Assembly (NCBI GenBank): GCA_012934845.2
Contig: WNNJ02001270.1
Coordinates: 1 to 64,000 of the forward strand
Length of the DNA: 64,000 nucleotides
Reading direction: 5' to 3'
DNA from: Pomphorhynchus laevis
Taxonomy: Eukaryota; Acanthocephala; Palaeacanthocephala; Echinorhynchida; Pomphorhynchidae
A program made the translations under genes and the position numbers. The notes beneath the pieces were generated by a model, which was given only the letters and a program-made list of their open reading frames with translations, was not told the DNA's origin and searched no databases. Positions 32,281 through 43,060 of this stretch are shown here, one piece after another (position 1 is the stretch's first letter; each line of letters begins with the position of its first letter).

Positions 32281-32535
32281 AATAGTAAATCGCTATATTA
32301 GAATAATGCCTGAAAGTATATTGTGAACAATGCATCAATCCATAAGACTGCTGTGGTGGGGAATGTATAATGCCAAAGAAATTATATTTTAACCTTTTTA
32401 TCACATTCTCCTCAATTAAATTTTTTCATCCTTAAAAGATCGTGTCAACCAAATTTGAGGATTTACAGACAAAGATATCCTTCTTGGAATTATCAATGAT
32501 GACTTGGAAAATCAAGAATTCATCAAATCAGATCA

Positions 32536-33400
32536 GATAATTGAGCCTACGTATTTTTTACTATATATAAATTAAATATAAAAATTAATAATAAATAATT
32601 ATATAAGATAATTATATAAGTTATAGTAAAAAATTTAAAGTAAAAAGCAATCACAAAAAAATTAAAAATAAATGTACAACATTAAATGACAGATTACAAT
32701 CACAAGCAGTTTAAATGATACTTAATTCAAAAATTATAATTTAAACGTTTTTATGATTTTTACTACAAAAAGTTATTTTTAAAGATTGAACTTTATTAAA
32801 ATTTATTAATCAGATCAGATAACCGAGTCTAATATTTTATAATTAATTTAAATTATAATTCAGATTAGCTAACTGAGTACGTATTTTATATTATTTATAA
32901 GTTAAATTAATGCTAAATAAGATTTTAATAATTAAATCATTAATAATTAAATTATAAATAATAAATAATTGTTATAAAGGATTTTATATAATTCAGATCA
33001 GATAACTTAGTCTACGTATTTTATACTATGTATATATAAAAATAAAGATAAATAATAAATAATTATATAACCATAATATGTATTAATAAAATTTAAAATA
33101 AAAATCAATTTTTAAGGAATAAACCACTTTCTAATAATAAAGTAATTTCTACTGTTAGCCAACAAAGATTATAGTTTTTATTATAGTTAGTTTTTATCTT
33201 TAAAAATAAAGATAAATAATTATAAATAATAAATAATTATATAAGATTTTATACATTTTATATTTATATCTAGTTCAAATTAAAAATTGAAATTTAAAAT
33301 AAGTCGATTTTTATGAATTGATTAATAAATTACAGACGATGGATAAGAATAAAGAGTAGATGTCATCAGGATAAACTGATGTATCAGAATAAGGATGGAT
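32536..33400 (+). repeat. Dispersed AT-rich repeat, several overlapping copies
   Basis: GATCAGATAA.TGAG.CTACG, TATTTTATACTATATATAA-like starts occur at about 32537, 32813, 32862 and 32996, each followed by TTAAAATTTAAAATTGAAAT-like phrases. The last copy ends with TTACAGACGATGGATAAGAA and TAGATGTCATCAGGA at 33340-33385. Another copy is at 47290-47425. Non-coding; perhaps a MITE or PLE-derived tail. Confidence 0.6.
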
Positions 33401-33609
33401 ATTTGAACCATATGAGTACATGGCTAGAAAAAGCAATGGATATTCTCTTTATTTTTAACATATATTTTAAAAATTGTAATATAATTATATTAATTGTTTA
33501 TTATTTGGTTTCTCTCCATGTTTTGGGTTAAAAATATATCTAATCCAAATGATGAAAATGTAATAAGTGTTAAAGAAAGAAAAAATTTTATATTTAATAT
33601 TTTAATTTT

Positions 33610-34515
33610 TATATTTTATAATACTTGTTCGTATTAGAAAAGGAAAGTTTTTAATGCGGCAAATTCACACAGACTGTATGCGTATAAGCCCACAAAAACG
33701 ATACAGATTGAGAACAATACTTACTCGTTTATAAGCATTGAACGTAGTTGCTTTTTGAACAAATGGAGTGGGGATGAAGATCGCAGATGATCAGATAGGG
33801 AATTCAAAAGGAGAAGAGCAACGATATGTAGGGATCAACGGCCGAAGTTGGTTGAGTGAAGAGGTGTGTGTAGCAGAAGAGAATCACAGGAATGTAGGTG
33901 AGCAGAAAGTGAGCGAAATTCACTTAGAGTGAATATAGAAAGATAATTATAGAAGGCGATAACTTAGATAAAGCAGACGAAAACGAACGCGATGTTTGAA
34001 AGTTATTCATCCAAGTTTTGGAAAATAGGAGAGGATATGATCGTATTTACCAAGTCGAAAGAGGATGCGCACAGCAGTGTTAATGAGGCGCTTAAGAGGT
34101 TAAGGGATGACTTTTAAGTGAAGACGAAAAGGGTAAGACAGTAATCAATACGCGAGAAAAGAAGGGAGGAAATAAACAATTTTAAAACAATTAACAAAAA
34201 TTTTAGAATTCGAATATGGATGGGATCGGTAAGAGAGAACTTACAGGTTGTCGAAATAATAAGACGATCTTTCATCTTACGAGGCTGTAAAATTGCTCAG
34301 AGATACGAATAGACGGGATACAAAAAGTTTATGGAAGGACTATGATTGAATCGATTAGATAAATTGTTCCTGGAATTAGGAATCGGAGAATTTAGAAGGA
34401 TCAAGAGTGAAGATTATTTCCAAGAGGAAAGAATTGGTTACGATAGCCGGAGCAGTCATGTGCTGAAGATATTCTGAGATAACGATGATAAGTTCTGAAA
34501 GAACGACACAGGAGG
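33610..34515 (-). mobile_element. CR1/L2-like LINE, RT C-terminal part, broken
   Basis: The minus strand reads FISSLLFSRIDYCLTLFVFT (about 34185-34125), then CDSLLLHTPLHSTNFGR, VALLLLNSLSDHLRSSSPLH and LFKKQLRSMLINEYS. These are the FSKIDYCLSL and WNSLPDHLRSSSSL..FK..L blocks of CR1/L2-type RT tails. It is GA-rich on the plus strand for this reason. Confidence 0.65.
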
Positions 34516-34659
34516 CGTTTTGATGTTTATTTTAAATTTCAATTTTTTATTTTGACTTGATACAAATTATATTAAATCTTATAATAATTATTTATTATTT
34601 ATTATTAACTTATTTATAATTTAATTATTAAATTTTAATTCAACATTATTATATCGTAT

Positions 34660-35075
34660 ACATTAAATTAACATTAACTAAAACTACTATTAATTTATAT
34701 CGTAAAGATGACATATTTAAATTTACAAGAAACATATTTTTGCATGAGCATTCATGCATACCATATAATATAAAATATAATACATTAAATAATGAAATTT
34801 TAAGAATTGCCATAATATGTAATGATATTGGTTTTCTTCAAAATCATTTAGATAATTTAATAGATACATATTTTAAACTAGGTTACTATAAAAATAACAT
34901 CAAGCAGAAAATAGTAAAATATATAAATCAACAAAATATTATTTAAAATAAATTTAAACTATTAAGATAACATTTTTATGGATGGAAAACACCTTGAAGC
35001 ATATTTTGGCATTAACATTCATGCATACCATAGAATATTAAATATAATACATTAAATAATGAAATTTTAAGAATT
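34660..35075 (+). mobile_element. Penelope-like RT thumb, first copies
   Basis: 34690-34945 encodes INLYRKDDIFKFTRNIFLHE, HSCIPYNIKYNTLNNEIL, then RIAIICNDIGFLQNHLDNLI and YFKLGYYKNNIKQKIVKYIN. A short second piece (35010-35075) restarts HACIPYN-like. These are PLE RT thumb sequences. The Tc1-like fragment follows. Confidence 0.7.
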
Positions 35076-35700
35076 GTAACTAAAGCTTTTGTGTTTACTT
35101 CTACATTTTGGTCGTGACGAGTTTATTTTGGTACAACTTTAGTTGCGTGTCACGTTATTATGCAGTTGCTAAATATTTTGATAATGTCTTCATTTTAGCA
35201 GTGACAACGCCCTAAAAACAAATAAACGTGTGAATGAAGAGTACCTTTCATATTGTTAAATATCAGTTTGACCCGGATGTCCATATCAAGAATAATTAGA
35301 TGATTATGATTTTTTTAATGATTTTGCCGCGCCACCTTATTATGCAAGTTACATGTTTACTAATTTTAGATGGGTAAGAGCAAAGACATATCTGATGATG
35401 AGAAATATAAAATAATGATAGAGCTTTCCAAAGGGGTATCAACTTTGTAAATTTCCAAAATAATCAAACGGGACCATATGACGGTCAAGCGATTCTTATT
35501 GAAACAAAATCAACCAAGAACACGGACCGTAAGCAGTGCAGTTTCGAATTTTAATTTGCGAACAATTCGCAAAATCAAGTATGAAGTTAGCAAAAATCCA
35601 TTATCAACAAGTCATGATATATTTAAGGCATGCAACTAAAGCTTTTGTATTTACTTCTACATTTTGGTCGTGACGAGTTTATTTTGGTACAATGTCCAAA
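35076..35700 (+). mobile_element. Tc1/mariner-like transposon remnant
   Basis: ATG at 35370 opens MGKSKDISDDEKYKIMIELS, KGVSTL, a stop, then ISKIIKRDHMTVKRFLLKQN, RTRTVSSAVSNFNLRTIRK and KYEVSKNPLSTSHDIFKAC. This is the N-terminal helix-turn-helix DNA-binding pair of a Tc1/mariner transposase (MGK...s..e...I......g.s...Ia..l......v.r, then RK..s...... and ..NP..t). The DDE catalytic part is missing. The phrase AACTAAAGCTTTTGTRTTTA, CTTCTACATTTTGGTCGTGA stands at both ends (35077 and 35632) in the same orientation, and a short inverted piece CTTTAGTTGC lies at 35137. So the end of one copy abuts the start of another, or the fragment was rearranged. Confidence 0.6.
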
Positions 35701-35929
35701 TATTTTTTTCATATGTGTATATAGTATATGCTTAACATGCTTTCCTACAAACAATGATTGAACAATGTAACCTCTCCACATAGACAATAAAATATAAATT
35801 TATTTAATTCATTAATGTATATCAACGACAATACAGTATAAATTTATACGACTAAGATTGTTGTGGGTTTTATTTATAACATATTACAGTTATATTATAA
35901 AGATAATATATTTATGTATCATATCGTAC

Positions 35930-37560
35930 AAACGACATATTTAAATTTACAAGAAACATTTTGCATGAGCATTCCTGCATACAAAATAATATAAAATATA
36001 ATACATTAAATAATTAAATTTTAAGAATTGCAACAATTTGTAGAAAAATAAATTAAAACTTATGCCGGAAGTTTTAATGGAGAGATAATAAATAATATTT
36101 TTTAATTTTTAAAAATTTTATTAATTTTTGAAATTTACAAACATATTTTTGCATGAGCATTCATGCATACCATATAATATAAAATATAATACATTAAATA
36201 ATGAAATTTTAAGAATTGCAACAATATGTAATGATATTGGCTTTCTTCAAAATCATTTAAATAATTTAATAGATGCACATTTTAAACTAGGTTACTATAA
36301 AAATGAAATCAAGCAGAAAATAGTAAAATATATAAATCGACACAATAATATAAAGAATAAATTTAAACTCTTAAGTGGCAAATTTTTATGGATGGATAAT
36401 AAATAATATACTTTGTATTAGAATAAGATACTAGATAGTTTTATCAGAGGAAATACATCATTAGCATGTATTTGGCCCCCTGTTATGTTGGGTAGAGGAG
36501 TTAGAGGCCGAAACCTGATAGCATATCTATGATATATGTGTATTATATATATCTGCGAACAAATGTATATCAGCGAACAAATTTATCCAGAAAGCCTCAT
36601 TCCTAATAAAACCAACAATATTAATGATAAAGGATGTATACATCTAGATATGAATATTAAATTAACATTAATTAAAACTACTATTAATTTATATCGTAAA
36701 GATGGCATATTTTAATTTACAAACATATTTTTGCATGAGCATTCATGCATACCATATAATATAAAATATAATACATTAAATAATGAAATTTTAAGAATTG
36801 CAACAATATGTAATGATATTGGCTTTCTTCAAAATCATTTAAATAATTTAATAGATGCATATTTTAAACTAGGTTACTATAAAAATAACATCAAGCAGAA
36901 AATAGTAAAATATATAAATCAACACAATAATATAAAGAATAAATTTAAACTCTTAAGTGGCAAATTTTTATGGATGGATAATAAATAATATACTTTGTAT
37001 TAGAATAAGATACTAGATAGTTATTTAAGAGGAAATACATCATTAGCATGTATTTGGCCCCCTGCTATGTTGGGTAGAGGATTTAGGGGCCGAAACCTGA
37101 TAGCATATCTATGATATATGTGTATTATATATATCTGCGAACAAATGTATATCAGCGAACAAATTTATCCAGAAAGCCTCATTCCTAATAAAACCAACAA
37201 TATTAACGATAAAGGATGTATACATCTAGATATGAATATTAAATTAACATTAATTAAAACTACTATTAATTTATATCGTAAAGATGGCATATTTTAATTT
37301 ACAAACATATTTTTGCATTAGCATTCATGCATACCATATAATTATTTAATATAATACATTAAATAATGAAATTTTTAGAATTGCAACAATATGTAATGAT
37401 ATTGGCTTTCTTCAAAATCATTTAAATAATTTAATAGATACATATTTTAAACTAGGTTACTATAAAAATACCATTAAACAGAAAATAGTAAAATATATAA
37501 ATCAACACAATAATATTAAAAATAAATTTAAACTTAAGCAGAAAATACAAAAATCAATAT
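35930..37560 (+). repeat. Tandem 582-bp units made from the 3' end of a PLE
   Basis: The block TTTTTGCATGAGCATTCATG recurs at 36147, 36729 and (variant) 37311, a constant 582-bp period; a worn start precedes at 35955. Each unit holds ~210 bp of RT thumb coding (EILRIATICNDIGFLQNHLN to KFLWMDNK, stop), ~250 bp of 3' non-coding with CCCCCTGTTATGTTGGGTAG and GAGGCCGAAACCTGATAGC, then IYPESLIPNKTNN, YLDMNIKLT-like RT palm end that leads into the next thumb. So the repeated unit joins the 3' non-coding end to a point inside the RT. The two complete units are ~97% alike. Confidence 0.8.
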
Positions 37561-37599
37561 TTTCATTCTTGATAGAGCACAATAACGAAGACAACCATA

Positions 37600-38150
37600 A
37601 CTGTCAGAAATATTAAAATTCTCCAGCTTATTATACGCAATGATGATTTCTACTGAACAGAATAATCTAATGCATGATTTTATATTATTATAATATATTA
37701 ATAATATAATTATGGTGGATTATTATCTAGAGGAATAATAAAATAAGAAATTATCATAAATTTTCGATTATTTTAATAGTCCTTTTCAAGTATTGCTTTA
37801 AAAATGATGTAAATAAAAACGGAACAAACCAACGATGAAACTCCCCTAATTTTGCAGTGTGCTAGTAGGGATAACCAACTTTGTATCCCTTCTCTTATTA
37901 GACGTCTGGGTAGACCTTCTTACTGATTAAACTTACTAATTTAATAAACTTACTTATTAAATATAAGAATTAGTTATTTAAACTTATTAAACTTATCAAT
38001 TGTCTTACTTATTAAACTTGCTATTGAACTTACGCCTGTCGTACCTTTAGTTATTTAAATATTTATACTTATTTAAATACTATGACGTTTTTAAAAATGT
38101 CATACATGACGACTTGTTTACTGGATACTTTTGTGATTGCTCATTATTTA
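37600..38150. other. Stretch without a recognised gene
   Basis: AT-rich, with TTATTAAACTTA-like simple repeats at 37925-38030. A second exon of the minus-strand gene at 38152 may lie here or further left; I could not identify it. Confidence 0.5.
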
Positions 38151-38151
38151 C

Positions 38152-38466
38152 TTACCGTATTCGACTAATATTACTAGCTGCTTGTTGTACCGTCCATATG
38201 GCATTATTCCACTGCAATCCAGTCAATCCTGTCGCGTCTAGTGCTTTCTGTTTATGCATATTTTCACAAATTTGGATCGTTCCTTCAGTTTGTCGATTTT
38301 TAAGCTGTACATTATAGCCAGGTGTAAGAAGGCTTCTGCCTTTAAGTGCACCTGGTTTTCTAGAGTCTGCTACACGATTGCTTGCAGCAGCATAAGCATC
38401 ACGGACTCCTGTTTTTACTGCGATTTTGCCGGCTGTTTTATCGACTTTTTTTAATAGCTTATTCAT
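38152..38466 (-). CDS. Small basic protein of unknown function, paralog B (first exon)
   Basis: ATG at 38466 (AATCAATGAATAAGC) opens MNKLLKKVDKTAGKIAVKTG, VRDAYAAASNRVADSRKPGA, LKGRSLLTPGYNVQLKNRQT and TGLQWNNAIWTVQQAASN. It is clearly related to 20684-21061 (about 45% identical by eye), with gaps few and conserved blocks intact. The frame stops at 38152, but exactly at the end lies CGAATACG|GTAAGTAAA, an excellent 5' splice site, so the stop is probably in an intron and the ORF is a first exon. No known family recognised. The protein is basic, without signal peptide or membrane segment. Confidence 0.65.
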   Translation of the reverse strand: MNKLLKKVDKTAGKIAVKTGVRDAYAAASNRVADSRKPGALKGRSLLTPGYNVQLKNRQTEGTIQICENMHKQKALDATGLTGLQWNNAIWTVQQAASNISRIR

Positions 38467-38639
38467 TGATTATTAACCGTTATGGGACAGTTAAATACGA
38501 ACGTAATTTGCTGATATTTAATCTTCTCAAATTTTCTGGCTATATACACATTTTTAAGTTTTATATATTTGGATTAGAGGGGATTTTGACATTTTCTAAT
38601 TTAAAATCAGTAATTAAAGTTGTCACGATGACTTTTTGA

Positions 38640-39410
38640 TAAAAATAATGTACAGCGAATCTAGCGAATCATGTCAATTGAATTGCTTAGTGTGTTGTTA
38701 AGCAAAATTTTTATTTATTTATACGGTTGTACACTCTAAATACAATTCACTGTCGTAGTATTCTGCTTAATTCAATGTACCGTACAATAGATGGAAACAA
38801 TACCAATAAATACCAATTTTACAAAATCAACACAATAACTGTGAATATTACCAAATTTACATTTATAGAAAATAGAAAATATAGATAGATAATAGATGAT
38901 ATATTGCAATAGATAATATTAAATACAATATGTTATTTTACTATTTAAATGTAAACAAAATAATAAAAATGTATAGTTTATTATTTAAATTAAATTTTTT
39001 ATTTATTATTTAAAAATTTAATATTAATTATAAATTATACAGAATTTTATTTAATAAATGATAAAAATATAATTAATTATATTATTGATTATATTACATT
39101 ATTCTATTTTTAAAGATAATAAAATTATCTAATAATAAATAATAATAAATCAGTAATAATAAATCACTTTTTCCTAATCAGCTGAAAATACGCTTTAAAA
39201 CAAATTATCAGGGAAAGCTAACCGAGACAATACCATGAACACATTTCCTCTCTACAATACACACTTTTAAACAATTTATAAATTTAATGAAGAACTAATT
39301 GTTATTAAGAGAACTAAAGAACTAATTGCTAGTAGCTATAAAAATATCTAAATATACAATCAAATTTTATAACTCCTTAATTTTATAAATCGATCAATAG
39401 ATAATATACC
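38640..39410. other. AT-rich tract upstream of paralog B
   Basis: Nothing supported. Confidence 0.5.
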
Positions 39411-39415
39411 TCCGC

Positions 39416-39705
39416 TAAGGCCGGTCCCAGTCACGACTGAAAAAGGAGGCAGGATGGTGTCAGGAATGGCATTCGGTTGTAAAAATACCGCTCCAAATCT
39501 TTAACATAATGAGTCAAAACCAAAAAAGCAAATTCGTATAGGGCGTTCTCCGGAAGCGACGCGCAAAGATCCTGTTTGGTTAATGTGAAGTAGCATAACG
39601 AGCGAAAAGTGAGAATAGTAAACAGTAGCAGATTGATTGCAGTGGAATAAACTCATTTTGACGAGCGACCCAGAATAGGGATAAGCATGAAGAAGATTAA
39701 TAGAT
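39416..39705 (+). mobile_element. RTE-type LINE 3' end or derived SINE, fragment
   Basis: The text CCGCTAAGGCCGGTCCCAGT, CACGACTGAAAAAGGAGGCA, GGATGGTGTCAGGAATGGCA and TTCGGTTGTAAAAATACCGC resembles the conserved 3' end of RTE LINEs (a phrase with GTCACGACTGA..AGGAGGCAG and GGCATCCGG.TGTAAAA). GC content is far above the flanks. No coding part remains. Confidence 0.45.
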
Positions 39706-39779
39706 AATATACCATGTATTGAAAATTGTAAATTTTATATGTACATTAAAAAATGCCAATATCTAAATCTAAAAATGAT

Positions 39780-39866
39780 TTATAACCCAGTAATATAGAA
39801 CCCAGGTTTTTATAACCCAGTAATTTAGAACCCAGGTTGTTTATAACCCAGTAATTTTATAATCAC
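39780..39866 (+). repeat. Short tandem repeat (~35 bp, 2.5 copies)
   Basis: TATAACCCAGTAAT.TAGAAC and CCAGGTT.TTTATAACCCAG repeat here. Confidence 0.8.
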
Positions 39867-39869
39867 ACT

Positions 39870-41280
39870 TATACGTAGCATAATAAAGATTGGAGTTCAT
39901 CAGTCAGAGCATTCACTTTCTTCGTTCCTATAAATTTTCAAAAATAATTATAAAATATTAATTTATATATTAATATATAAGTATATAATAATTTTAATTT
40001 TACAAATATTATTTAATTTTGCCAACATTATAAATTTTACCCATTAATAAAGTTACATGATGGAAAAATTACTTTGTATATTAATTTATATAATTTATAT
40101 ATTTATTATCGATTAATAGATAATAAATATACCGTGTATAAGAACAAAGATTGGAGTAGTTATAAATCCAATATAACGATAAATCCAATATTCAAATAAT
40201 ATAAAGTTTTAAAAACAATTAGTCATAAAGAACTAACTGCTAGTAGCTATAAAGTTGCGTATATGTTTGCAGAAAAGGATTAATCCACGCGAAAGCTTTA
40301 ACCAGTGTATCATCTATGTAAATTATTGTCGCAGAAATTTTTGGATGCGGATATATTGTAACCTTGGATGTTTATCATCAGATTTTCACGACCAATTTCA
40401 AGTTGAAACTTAAAAACAAGAAAATAAACTGTGCTGATTTTCTTCTAATACGTTTTTTAGAAAAGATATGAAGAGTACTAAGAGATGACGTGATATTTTT
40501 GGATAGACGAAAACTAATTAAAAATATAATAAGCTTAATCCGATTTTCAAGGATCTCGATATTGAAATAAAAATTTGGATGTTTAATTGTAACGGTGAAA
40601 TTGCGAAATTTCGATTAGTTTATTTTTTAAAGTTATTAAATCACAAATTCAAACGTGTTGAATTAAATTTTTGAAGTTATAATATTTTATTATTTTGATG
40701 TTTATTTTAATATTTTTTAAATCGATTTAAAGATGAACAAATTATGTTTATTGTAAAAATTTATTTATAACGTCGTTGGAAAATGTAGAAAAATAAAAAA
40801 ACTTTTATTAAAATTTAGTAGAAACATCGATTCGTAAATGTAATGATGATTATTTTAAGTCAGATATAGTATTTGTTAAAAAAATATACCAATGTTGAGA
40901 TTGATTTAATACATTGGTATCGAAAATTGAAGAGAATTGTTAACTACAAATAAGCAAATATTTTTATTTCCTTACTCGAAATTGAGTTTTGAAGTTTATT
41001 TACATAACATTGTTTAAATATTTATAAAACTATATAGATATTAAATATAATAACCAAAAACAAAATATAAAAACAATATTTGTCTACATTTTGCGATATT
41101 ACAGAAGTTACAATTAACATTAGTTACATTTACATTAAAAGGTATTTATTAAATACCTTTTAATTTTATATTTATATATTTACATATAAATATATGTAAT
41201 ATATGCAATATATTTATATTTCATTAAATATAAATACTAACTTTTAAACATAATTGTAACCTCTTTACAATAAATTATTA
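39870..41280. other. AT-rich intergenic region
   Basis: No gene or clear repeat. AAAGAACTAA.TGCTAGTAGC occurs at 39312 and 40225, so some duplication exists between 39.3 and 40.25 kb. Confidence 0.5.
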
Positions 41281-41288
41281 TTAATTCG

Positions 41289-41294
41289 TTTATT
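41289..41294 (-). promoter_or_regulatory. Possible poly(A) signal of the RRM gene
   Basis: AATAAA on the minus strand, about 150 bp past the stop of the 401-aa gene. The region is AT-rich, so chance occurrence is possible. Confidence 0.35.
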
Positions 41295-41444
41295 ATATTG
41301 TAAACTTAAAAATTAAAATTTGAAATTTTGTTTTGCTGATTTTATCACAAAACTGAATTCACATGTTGCTAGTGTAAACTGTTATGTTGTAATATCCCTA
41401 TAGTGATAATTTGCTAGTGATATTTAGCTGTAAACTAATAGGTA

Positions 41445-42650
41445 TCACACGGAAGAAATAAAATACTGATTTAATTCAGGTATTGTTGCTAACCACGCTT
41501 TTACTCCTGGAGCGGCAATAGTGCTATCATTATTCAGACGCAAACTAGCAAAAATTGCGGCAACTGAACTGTTAAATTGCAGACATGCTAGCTTTTGCTC
41601 ATTTCCATGATTGCTTAGGTTTATAAAATTAATTGTTTGAATCTCGGACACTCCGTTTAAAATATCGCGAACATCATTTTGATTGAAAATTAATGGAAGA
41701 GGACCAAATAACACATACGCTGAGGTGCGATTGAAGTACTTGATTTTAGCATCAACTTGTTTAAATATAGGCTGCTCGTTTTTAAGCCTCCATTTATTCG
41801 GTGGGCCTTCTGTCAAACGCCAACGTGATCTCCATTTTTCTGCTTGACAATCATTTGACATTTGCCTATATGCTGCAACTTTATTTTGATGATGTTGCAA
41901 TGTATCATCAATTTTATTTTGCTTAAGCAATTGCTTTTGATATATCAACCCACTTAGGCGTAAGTCATATTCACTGTTAATGCCTAACACAGAAAACAGT
42001 TCGCTGTGACAACTTTCAGCGTTGCAATCATTTGTTACAGTACCGTGAATATGGTTTATTCCGGTCAGCGAATTGCTATCATCCACATGAACACGACCTG
42101 CAGACGATGCCGGTGGCTTTTGATAATGCTGCTGAAATACATTCATTCGTCTATCAATCGTTGGTCGACCGTTTAAAATATGGTTAAATGCTGGTGAGTA
42201 GTATTGATGAAAATTGCATTTATTTGGATAAATATCATTGTCCTTGTTAGCGAAATTTCTGAACTTTTGAGCAGACAATCGTGTAGAATCTAGAAACGTG
42301 GAAGTATTTGATAAATGTTGCTCAGATCTCCTCTGAAGAAAGCCTGATGAGGTACTTACTATTCGTAATGGCTTTTTATTTGACTGAAATCCGCGTATTC
42401 CGTAAAACATATTATCAAGACAACGGCTATTCAGTGCATTCATTGCTCTATTTGCTTGTTGCTCAGTGGCGTATGTTATTGTAATTAAATTTTCCTTATT
42501 TTCATTGCAATATTGTGTAACTTTTCTAACATCTCCAAAGGGTTTAAAAATTTCCCATACATCATCTTTCACTGAATTTTTGTTTATTGGAAAATTGTAT
42601 ACCATGAGCATACTGTTACCACGTCGTCTTGTATTATGTTGTAGAGCCAT
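41445..42650 (-). CDS. RRM-containing RNA-binding protein, intronless (401 aa)
   Basis: ATG at 42650 to stop at 41445, uninterrupted for 1.2 kb in AT-rich DNA, with balanced composition; this is the best intact host gene in the window. Residues ~13-95 form an RRM: RNP2 at MLMVYNFP (14-21), helix KDDVWEIFKPFGDVRKV, RNP1-like at ENLITITYATEQQANRAMNA (53-72). The middle (100-290) is polar, rich in N, Q, H and S. Residues ~315-385 (SAYVLFGPLPLIFNQNDVRD, then IQTINFINLS and KLACLQFNSSVAAIFASLRL) look like a second, divergent RRM. The protein should bind RNA in nucleus or cytoplasm; targets unknown. Lack of introns suggests a retrocopy or a naturally intronless gene. Upstream, TATAAAA stands 12-18 nt before the ATG, too close to be a normal core promoter. 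Confidence 0.8.
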   Translation of the reverse strand: MALQHNTRRRGNSMLMVYNFPINKNSVKDDVWEIFKPFGDVRKVTQYCNENKENLITITYATEQQANRAMNALNSRCLDNMFYGIRGFQSNKKPLRIVSTSSGFLQRRSEQHLSNTSTFLDSTRLSAQKFRNFANKDNDIYPNKCNFHQYYSPAFNHILNGRPTIDRRMNVFQQHYQKPPASSAGRVHVDDSNSLTGINHIHGTVTNDCNAESCHSELFSVLGINSEYDLRLSGLIYQKQLLKQNKIDDTLQHHQNKVAAYRQMSNDCQAEKWRSRWRLTEGPPNKWRLKNEQPIFKQVDAKIKYFNRTSAYVLFGPLPLIFNQNDVRDILNGVSEIQTINFINLSNHGNEQKLACLQFNSSVAAIFASLRLNNDSTIAAPGVKAWLATIPELNQYFISSV

Positions 42651-43060
42651 ATTAATGTCCTTTTATAGAGAGAGAATAAATTACTGTTGACAGCTATATA
42701 TATCTTAGTACATGTTAAAGTTAACTTATGCTAGTTAATATTATGATCAATTAATATTATGCAGTAAATATTATAATGCTTTATATGATAATATTATAAT
42801 ATTTATTGATAATAAATATATTAATACTATCAATTCAATAGTATATTCTATAGCAAAATTTCGAAGCCAAGTTTTGTGCATCAAATGAATCAATGCTGAC
42901 AATGACCCTTAAATAATATTTCCATAACTGCTTTAATATAACAAATATATAAAAATTTTATATTATGTATATTTGATATATTTTTTCATCTGTGAAGTAT
43001 AACATCTAGGGTATGTTTATATGAAATTGTATTATATGTTTTCGTTGTTGCAACAAAAAT

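Noticed and set aside
33780-34470. GA-rich regulatory tract
   Set aside because: The purine bias is explained by a minus-strand CR1/L2-like LINE with pyrimidine-rich coding sequence.
36470-36520. Hammerhead ribozyme at GGCCGAAACCTGATAGC in the 582-bp units
   Set aside because: GAAAC comes before CTGATAG with no GUC site or stem II in the required order; the core is not formed.
38114-38639. Forward ORFs over paralog B
   Set aside because: Antisense shadows; they lack the conserved blocks.
42660-42670. TATA box of the RRM gene
   Set aside because: TATAAAA lies only 12-18 nt before the ATG, too near to serve as a usual core promoter.
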